64,000 nt of DNA, from contig NZ_QWEG01000001.1 in the NCBI RefSeq assembly GCF_003515685.1, positions 62,001 to 126,000 of the forward strand, given 5' to 3'. The DNA is from Neobacillus notoginsengisoli. Its GTDB lineage: Bacteria > Bacillota > Bacilli > Bacillales > Cytobacillaceae. Under the pieces are notes generated by a model, which saw only the letters and a list, made by a program, of their open reading frames with translations, searched no databases and was not told the DNA's origin. The position numbers and the translations under genes were made by a program. This document shows positions 57,764 through 64,000 of the stretch, in pieces (the stretch's first letter is position 1; every line of letters starts with the position of its first letter).

Positions 57764-58729
57764 ATGTTGAAGTATTCACTCCGAAGATTGTTGGGCATGC
57801 TCCCAATGTTGCTCCTTATCTCCATTGTGGTGTTCACCCTGGCGAAGCTAATGCCGGGCGACTCCCTCAGTGGAGAAATTGACCCAAATAACACCGATCC
57901 CCAGTATATTGAAGAAATGCGGCAAAAGATGGGATACTATGACCCGGTGCCTGTTCAGTACTATAACTGGATTTCAAAATTTGCCCAGGGGGACTTCGGA
58001 AAATCAACGAGATATAAAATTCAGGTTTCGGATGTAATTCTTGAAAAACTGCCGAACACCCTTATGCTTGGTGGCACTTCAATTTTGATTACATACATTC
58101 TTGCGTTCATTATGGGGACATATGCCGGAAGGAAGCCATATTCACTCGCGGATAACCTGATCGGCGGCTTCAACTATGCGGGACTTTCGATCCCTTCGTT
58201 TGTTGCGGCGGTATTCGCCATTTATATCTTTTCCTTTAAGTTGAACTGGTTCCCATCGAATGGATCAGTCGATATTACAATCACACAAGGTACCCTTGAC
58301 TGGTACTTGAGCAAGCTGCATCACGTCATTCTTCCGGCGTTGGTTCTAGGTGCTTTAAGTACCGCGAGTTACACCCAGTTTTTACGGAATGATATTATTG
58401 ATAACAGCCGAAAAGACTTTGTACGAACAGCCAGGGCAAAAGGAACGCCTGAGAGCCGTATTTATAACGTTCATATTTTGCGCAACTCCATTATCCCGCT
58501 CATTACCTACCTGGGTTTTGATATTGTCGCAATCATCAGCGGGGCAATTATTACAGAAACGATCTTTACCTATCCCGGAATCGGCAAGTTATTCCTCGAG
58601 TCTGTAGGTACGAGGGATTATCCCGTCATGATGGCACTGACCATGTTCTTTTCATTGATGACCTTGGTTGGTAACCTTATAGCGGATATATTGTATGGCG
58701 TAGTCGATCCGCGAATCAGGCTGGATTAG
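57764..58729 (+). CDS. appB: Oligopeptide ABC permease AppB
   Basis: The 321-residue permease has six membrane helices and the BPD_transp_1 EAA loop (FVRTARAKGTPESRIYNVHI). ATG 57764 is chosen because AAGGAG is seven bases before; the ATG at 57758 almost touches it. AppB and AppC form the channel. Confidence 0.92.
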   Translation: MLKYSLRRLLGMLPMLLLISIVVFTLAKLMPGDSLSGEIDPNNTDPQYIEEMRQKMGYYDPVPVQYYNWISKFAQGDFGKSTRYKIQVSDVILEKLPNTLMLGGTSILITYILAFIMGTYAGRKPYSLADNLIGGFNYAGLSIPSFVAAVFAIYIFSFKLNWFPSNGSVDITITQGTLDWYLSKLHHVILPALVLGALSTASYTQFLRNDIIDNSRKDFVRTARAKGTPESRIYNVHILRNSIIPLITYLGFDIVAIISGAIITETIFTYPGIGKLFLESVGTRDYPVMMALTMFFSLMTLVGNLIADILYGVVDPRIRLD

Positions 58730-58741
58730 GGGGGACAGATA

Positions 58742-59653
58742 ATGGAAATCGTAACTCAAAAAGACACAGAACTAAACTCCGGGCCTCCAAGGAGAAGCTT
58801 ATCTCCAATGGCGCTCGCCAGGAAAAAATTCCTGAAAAACAAATTGGCAATGGTCAGCCTGGTTTTCCTGGTCATTGTGGCTGTCCTTTCCTTTCTTGCT
58901 CCATACATCACAACAACCGACATAACCAGGATTAACATCGGGCAAATGTCTCTAAAACCTTCTGCGGACCATTGGCTCGGTACGGATAAGAGCGGAAGGG
59001 ATGTCTTTACAAGGCTCCTCTATGGAGGGCGGATCTCTTTAATGGTTGGCCTTTCGTGTACGTTCTTCGTCATTTTGATAGGTACAATCATTGGTTCAAT
59101 CGCCGGCTATTTCGGAGGTACGGTTGATAGCCTTTTGATGAGGTTCACAGACTTTATCCTGAACTTCCCGTTCCTCGTCTTTGTTATCGTTCTAAATACA
59201 ATCTTGTTTGGAATCGTTTCCGGAGTCTGGGTACTAGTCGGAACAATTAGCTTGCTTTACTGGGGAAGTGTCGCGAGGATTGTTCGGAGTAAAATCCTAG
59301 CGGAAAAGGAAAATGAGTATATCATTGCGGCAGTGTCAATTGGATGTTCCCCTTATAAAGTCATAACTAAACATCTTTTGCCAAACGTCATGTCTACAAT
59401 CATTGTCCAGGCAACCATCCTATTTGCAAGCATGATTGTCATCGAGTCGGCACTAAGCTATCTTGGCTTTGGTGTTCCACAGGAAGTTCCGAGCTGGGGA
59501 AATATGCTTTCATCGGCAAATGAACCGGATGTATTGCAGGGCAAGCCATGGATCTGGGTCCCGCCGGCATTGATCATTACGACAACCATTCTATCGATCA
59601 ACTTCATAGGGGAAGGCTTGAAAGACGCATTCAACCCTAAATCCCGAAGATAA
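58742..59653 (+). CDS. appC: Oligopeptide ABC permease AppC
   Basis: The 303-residue permease has an N-terminal OppC-type domain (MALARKKFLKNKLAMVSLVF) and the EAA loop YIIAAVSIGCSPYKVITKHL. Six membrane helices are visible. It ends the app operon at a terminator. Ribosome site GGGGGGACAG precedes the ATG. Confidence 0.93.
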   Translation: MEIVTQKDTELNSGPPRRSLSPMALARKKFLKNKLAMVSLVFLVIVAVLSFLAPYITTTDITRINIGQMSLKPSADHWLGTDKSGRDVFTRLLYGGRISLMVGLSCTFFVILIGTIIGSIAGYFGGTVDSLLMRFTDFILNFPFLVFVIVLNTILFGIVSGVWVLVGTISLLYWGSVARIVRSKILAEKENEYIIAAVSIGCSPYKVITKHLLPNVMSTIIVQATILFASMIVIESALSYLGFGVPQEVPSWGNMLSSANEPDVLQGKPWIWVPPALIITTTILSINFIGEGLKDAFNPKSRR

Positions 59654-59686
59654 AAATCTACCACCCAAAATGGTAGATTTTTTTGT
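59652..59686 (+). terminator. Terminator of the app operon
   Basis: AAAATCTACCA and TGGTAGATTTT pair around CCCAAAA, followed by further T residues. Confidence 0.88.
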
Positions 59687-59702
59687 ATGACTATTAAACC
59701 TT

Positions 59703-59836
59703 TTTTTCCTTCGCTGTTGTCACTCACCGATGGTTTGCGTTACAACCAAACGGTTTTTTCCCTTGTTGTTGTCACTCAACCGTAGTTTGCGTGACAACCA
59801 GGCCGGTTTTTCCCTCGTTGTTGTCACTCATCCAGC
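59703..59836. repeat. Tandem 52-bp palindromic units (array D)
   Basis: GTTGTCACTCA occurs at 59716, 59768 and 59820, exactly 52 bases apart. The first two units also have the partner TGCGT(G/T)ACAAC, giving hairpins; the third is truncated. It lies after the app operon. Confidence 0.88.
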
Positions 59837-59966
59837 CTTTGCTTTATTATATTGAATTTAAAAATTAATGTCAGGAAAGTCTGAAAGGAAAAACATATTT
59901 AGCATGAAAACACATATAAATGAAACAAGAATGGACAAGGTGGGGCATGAAAGATGAAGCGGGGCA

Positions 59967-60188
59967 GTGAAGATGGCTATTAGGGCATTTTTTCTTCTAA
60001 TAGGATTTGGACTTTCCGTATCCGGCGGAATTAGCTTAATAGCCTATCTAAATGTTTTTTCTGCCGGAATGGGACCCGTTGATTATTTTCATTTTGTTAC
60101 TGAAAAACCAGAATGTTGTTTTTTTCCCGTTGGTGTGGGAATTATTTTTTTAAGCATTTACCTCCCTGGACAAATTGGAGAAGAATGA
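59967..60188 (+). CDS. Small two-helix membrane protein
   Basis: The predicted 73-residue protein (GTG 59967; ATG 59973 is an alternative) has two hydrophobic segments, FFLLIGFGLSVSGGISLIAY and a second near residues 54-66, with an acidic loop between them. I recall similar short proteins in Bacillus but no name. GGGG lies a few bases upstream. It is located between the app operon and yjbA. Function is not known. Confidence 0.6.
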   Translation: MKMAIRAFFLLIGFGLSVSGGISLIAYLNVFSAGMGPVDYFHFVTEKPECCFFPVGVGIIFLSIYLPGQIGEE

Positions 60189-60274
60189 TGGGAATTCCAC
60201 TTTCATTTAAGGAATAATTTAACTTATGACTGCCTATACTGAGTGACAAATGGATTCTTGAAGTGAGGGGTCGG

Positions 60275-61024
60275 ATGATGTTATATCTTCATGATGTCTG
60301 GGTCAACTGGTTTGAAGGGGAAGAAAACGGCTATAATGTTTGCCACTTTCATGAATGGAGAAAAGATGACGGAGTGGAATTGCTCGATCAGGCTCCGCTT
60401 TTAAAGGTGGAACCAGTATTGTTCCATTACATCGAAAACGATTTAGCGCCTCTGCCTCAACAGCTTATGGATGATATTTATCAAAAGGCATATATTCGCA
60501 AAAATCATGAAAGAATTCAGCTTGAATACTGTTTTATTATTTGTGATGGACAGGAAATACTCGCAGTGGATACAATCGGCTATAACATACCGGTCAGAAA
60601 GAGCCGTCTTATTCCGAGGCAGGAGCAGCTTGTTTACGAAATGCTGGAAAATCATGAAACGTCTATTTATAAGTTTAAGGCAGGATACGATGATAAAGAG
60701 TTTCATCTTTTATCGCCGGAACCTGAGCTTATGACGGGGCTTACAAGGAAGGAACGACAGCTCAAACAGCTTTTATTTATGGCGCTGGATCAACTGCAAT
60801 CAATCGGCAATGAAGCAGAAGTCCGATATTGGTACACTGAATGGTGCCCGGAGAATTATACCGTCATTCAGAAGTTGGACTTTGAGGAAGCTTGGCGGCA
60901 ATTATATGCGAACATTAAGTCAGGGTGGAGCAAAAGGCACGAAAGTTTTTGCGAAAACCTGATTAAAGGCCAGCCTTTTTTTGAGAAATTGTGGGAAATG
61001 GAGCATGGGCCAAAGGTTAATTGA
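60275..61024 (+). CDS. yjbA: YjbA-family (DUF3603) protein
   Basis: The 249-residue soluble protein begins [20 protein letters not shown] and contains [20 protein letters not shown], matching the YjbA family from memory. It has no recognisable catalytic motif. ATG 60275 or 60278 follows GAGGGG; GTG 60263 is less likely. In B. subtilis yjbA lies between appC and trpS, as here. Confidence 0.85.
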   Translation: MMLYLHDVWVNWFEGEENGYNVCHFHEWRKDDGVELLDQAPLLKVEPVLFHYIENDLAPLPQQLMDDIYQKAYIRKNHERIQLEYCFIICDGQEILAVDTIGYNIPVRKSRLIPRQEQLVYEMLENHETSIYKFKAGYDDKEFHLLSPEPELMTGLTRKERQLKQLLFMALDQLQSIGNEAEVRYWYTEWCPENYTVIQKLDFEEAWRQLYANIKSGWSKRHESFCENLIKGQPFFEKLWEMEHGPKVN

Positions 61025-61028
61025 AAAA

Positions 61029-61263
61029 ACAAAAGCGGAAGCGCCTTCGGGACAGGAAAAAACCGCCTGTCCCTGCGAGGATTATTCCAGAGAGCTTTCC
61101 TTAGTGGTCAGCCCCGACAAGCTTAAGACGAGTCCCGTAGGACACTGAATGGCATCACGGAATTCGCCCACGCACGAAGGAAATGCGAGCATTTCCGAGG
61201 ACGGGCCTGCCCTCCGAAGGGAATAGGCTTAAGACCTCGAGGGGCTAGGCACTGAAGCTAGAT
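61029..61263 (+). repeat. Family 2 intergenic repeat, copy 2 (long)
   Basis: The 235-base element starts ACAAAAGCGGAAGCGCC, contains CAGCCCCGACAAGCTTAAGACG and ends GACCTCGAGGGGCTAGGCAC with TGAAGCTAG. It has internal GC-rich hairpins and no coding region. Confidence 0.85.
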
Positions 61264-61324
61264 GAAGTCATGCTTGGTAAATGAGTTTTCAAATTATAGA
61301 AATCCGAAGTTTCCCAAAAATAAA

Positions 61325-61363
61325 AAAAGGCATTCACCTTAAAATGCGGTGAATGCCTTTTTA
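61325..61363. terminator. Bidirectional terminator between yjbA and trpS
   Basis: AAAAGGCATTCACC and GGTGAATGCCTTTT form a 14-pair stem around TTAAAATGC. Confidence 0.88.
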
Positions 61364-61389
61364 AGTTCAAGACGCCAAGCGAGCTGTTT

Positions 61390-62690
<1,301 letters not shown>

Positions 62691-63159
62691 TAATAAAATA
62701 CATGAAAGCTATTGCAAAAGCAAGTGAATCATTGTAATGAAAGGTAAAAATACAGGATCCTCGAAACTGAAAACCCATTGATACGAGTATGCCAATAGGA
62801 TAACTATTTTGCAATAATGTATAAGTGAGTTAATTTCATGCTTGCATTACCGATTTAAACTATTTATAATAAACGTAACAAACGATAACTTTACGGAATT
62901 GTCACAATTATTACATTTGTGTGCATCGCAGCCGGAGCATCTAAAAAAGCCGGTTTATAACTATGGAGATTCAACAATCTGCAAAGCTATAAAGTTGCTT
63001 TTTTTTATTGCTTTTTTAATAGTCTGCTTATTTCTTTTACGCTGAATTGTCAGATTATTAAATTATTACATCCGGTGTAAACAATTGTATGACTAGGGTA
63101 GACAATTTCTAGTTATGAGTTTGGGGTAAAAATTAAAGTAATTTAGGGGGGTAAAAATC
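62691..63159. other. Intergenic region between the trpS leader and oppA
   Basis: The 470 bases hold the divergent promoters. A minus-strand TTGCAA with TATTAC 16 bases on may be the trpS promoter. No convincing small gene is present; a 67-codon frame at 62842-63045 has a hydrophobic tail but no ribosome site. AT-rich DNA lies before oppA. Confidence 0.4.
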
Positions 63160-64000
63160 GTGAAGAAAAGACTTTCGATCTTTTTTAGCATGCTTCTAGT
63201 AATGAGTATGTTCCTTGCAGCGTGCAGCGGCGGTAATAACGCCAACACTGACAAGAAAGACGGCAAAGATGGCGGGAAAAAATCGGACGTGCCACAGGAA
63301 ATGCGGGTTAATATCAACTCCGAGCCATTCTCCCTTCATCCTGGGCTGGCTAACGATTCCACTTCAGGCGGCGTTCTGCTTCAAACTTTTGAAGGCCTGA
63401 CACGTATTGACAAGGATGGCAAGCCACAGCCTGCAATGGCTGAAGATATCGAGGTTTCCGATGACTTGACACAGTATACGTTCAAGCTCCGTGACGCAAA
63501 ATGGACGAACGGCGATCCTGTTAAGGCTTCTGATTTCGTTTATGCCTGGAGATGGGCAATTGACCCGGCCAACCAATCACAGTATGCTTACCAGCTTTAC
63601 TATGTGAAGGGCGGACAGGCAATCAACGAAGGAAAAGCTAAGCCTGAAACTCTTGGCGTTGAAGCAAAAGACGACAAGACACTTGTCGTAACGCTTGAAA
63701 ACCCGACTCCATATTTCCTTGAGTTGACTGCTTTCTACACGTACTTCCCTGTAAACGAGAAAGTAGCAACAGCAAATGACAAATGGTATACAGAAGCTGG
63801 CGATGATTATGTATCCAACGGTCCTTTCAAAATGACTGAATGGGCTCACCAGGACAAAATCGTTATTGAAAAGAACGAAGACTACTGGGATGCAGGCGCT
63901 GTCAGCCTGACGAAAGTCGAAATGTACATGATCAATGATCCAAACACTGAACTATCCATGTTTGACAACGGCGAGCTTGATTGGGCTGGTTCTCCGTTCG
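63160..64000 (+). CDS. oppA: Oligopeptide-binding lipoprotein OppA, 5' part
   Basis: A frame starts at GTG 63160 (TTAGGGGGGTAAAAATC upstream) and runs off the right edge after 280 codons. It has a signal peptide with lipobox LAAC (Cys22), then a Gly/Lys linker and SBP family 5 sequence: FEGLTRIDKDGKPQPAMAED, TNGDPVKASDFVYAWRWAID and ENPTPYFLELTAFY. OppA binds peptides for uptake and signalling. The position after trpS agrees with the B. subtilis opp operon. Confidence 0.94.
   Translation, partial: MKKRLSIFFSMLLVMSMFLAACSGGNNANTDKKDGKDGGKKSDVPQEMRVNINSEPFSLHPGLANDSTSGGVLLQTFEGLTRIDKDGKPQPAMAEDIEVSDDLTQYTFKLRDAKWTNGDPVKASDFVYAWRWAIDPANQSQYAYQLYYVKGGQAINEGKAKPETLGVEAKDDKTLVVTLENPTPYFLELTAFYTYFPVNEKVATANDKWYTEAGDDYVSNGPFKMTEWAHQDKIVIEKNEDYWDAGAVSLTKVEMYMINDPNTELSMFDNGELDWAGSPF

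Noticed and set aside
62842-63045. 67-codon frame with hydrophobic tail
   Set aside because: No ribosome site and low-complexity AT-rich content; more likely promoter DNA.

Overview
The window is a stretch of chromosome from a Gram-positive, endospore-forming, facultatively anaerobic member of the Bacillaceae (Bacillus/Mesobacillus-like). Evidence: the tail of comK at the left edge, a complete gerP spore-germination operon, B. subtilis-type Fnr regulators with a C-terminal cysteine cluster, a trpS T-box, strong AGGAGG ribosome sites, frequent GTG/TTG starts, and several blocks in the same order as B. subtilis (comK-yhjD; yhjE-sipV-addB-addA-gerPF..A; yisK-yisL-yisN; yitK-yitL; yitS-yitT-BsuPI-yitU-yitV-yitW; yjzD-yjaU-yjaV-fabH-fabF-yjaZ-appDFABC-yjbA-trpS-oppA). 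No rRNA, tRNA, insertion sequence, prophage or CRISPR array was found.

Layout. 0-5.2 kb: comK tail, yhjD, a YuxL-like S9 peptidase, an LCP cell-wall ligase, a VTT membrane protein and signal peptidase SipV. 5.3-12.6 kb: the AddAB recombination helicase/nuclease. 12.6-14.6 kb: gerPABCDEF on the minus strand behind a good sigma-K promoter. 14.7-16.4 kb: a DUF418 membrane protein and a small P-loop kinase-like protein. 16.4-24.2 kb: a complete monoderm Tad/Flp pilus operon preceded by a c-di-GMP-I (GEMM) riboswitch with its own terminator. 24.2-28.2 kb: yisK, yisL, yisN and a membrane-anchored GH13 amylase homologue whose catalytic residues are all replaced. 28.2-38.1 kb: conserved yit-type housekeeping genes. 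38.4-47 kb: an anaerobic-respiration island (radical SAM/SPASM protein, two Fnr paralogues, MoaA, MoeA, MobB, RIC/ScdA di-iron repair protein, a reduced NarI-like protein, YwiC) with three well-placed Fnr boxes. 47-53.5 kb: yjzC, yjzD, yjaU, yjaV, the FapR-controlled fabH-fabF pair and yjaZ. 53.6-59.7 kb: the appDFABC oligopeptide transporter. 60-64 kb: yjbA, trpS with T-box, and the start of an oppA.

The genes form coherent modules: a second-messenger-controlled surface pilus, an oxygen-controlled molybdenum-cofactor/nitrate island, malonyl-CoA-controlled fatty-acid initiation, and peptide uptake. The intergenic DNA is rich in repeats. One family of about 130 bp is present three times, a second family is present three times (one copy nested inside a copy of the first), and four unrelated tandem arrays share the same 51-52 bp period with internal palindromes.

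The most interesting items are the c-di-GMP riboswitch on a Gram-positive Tad operon, the apparently dead membrane amylase, the four 52-bp-period hairpin arrays, the degenerate NarI-like protein, a terminator that also carries the ribosome site of the next small gene, and the odd start of yjaV.
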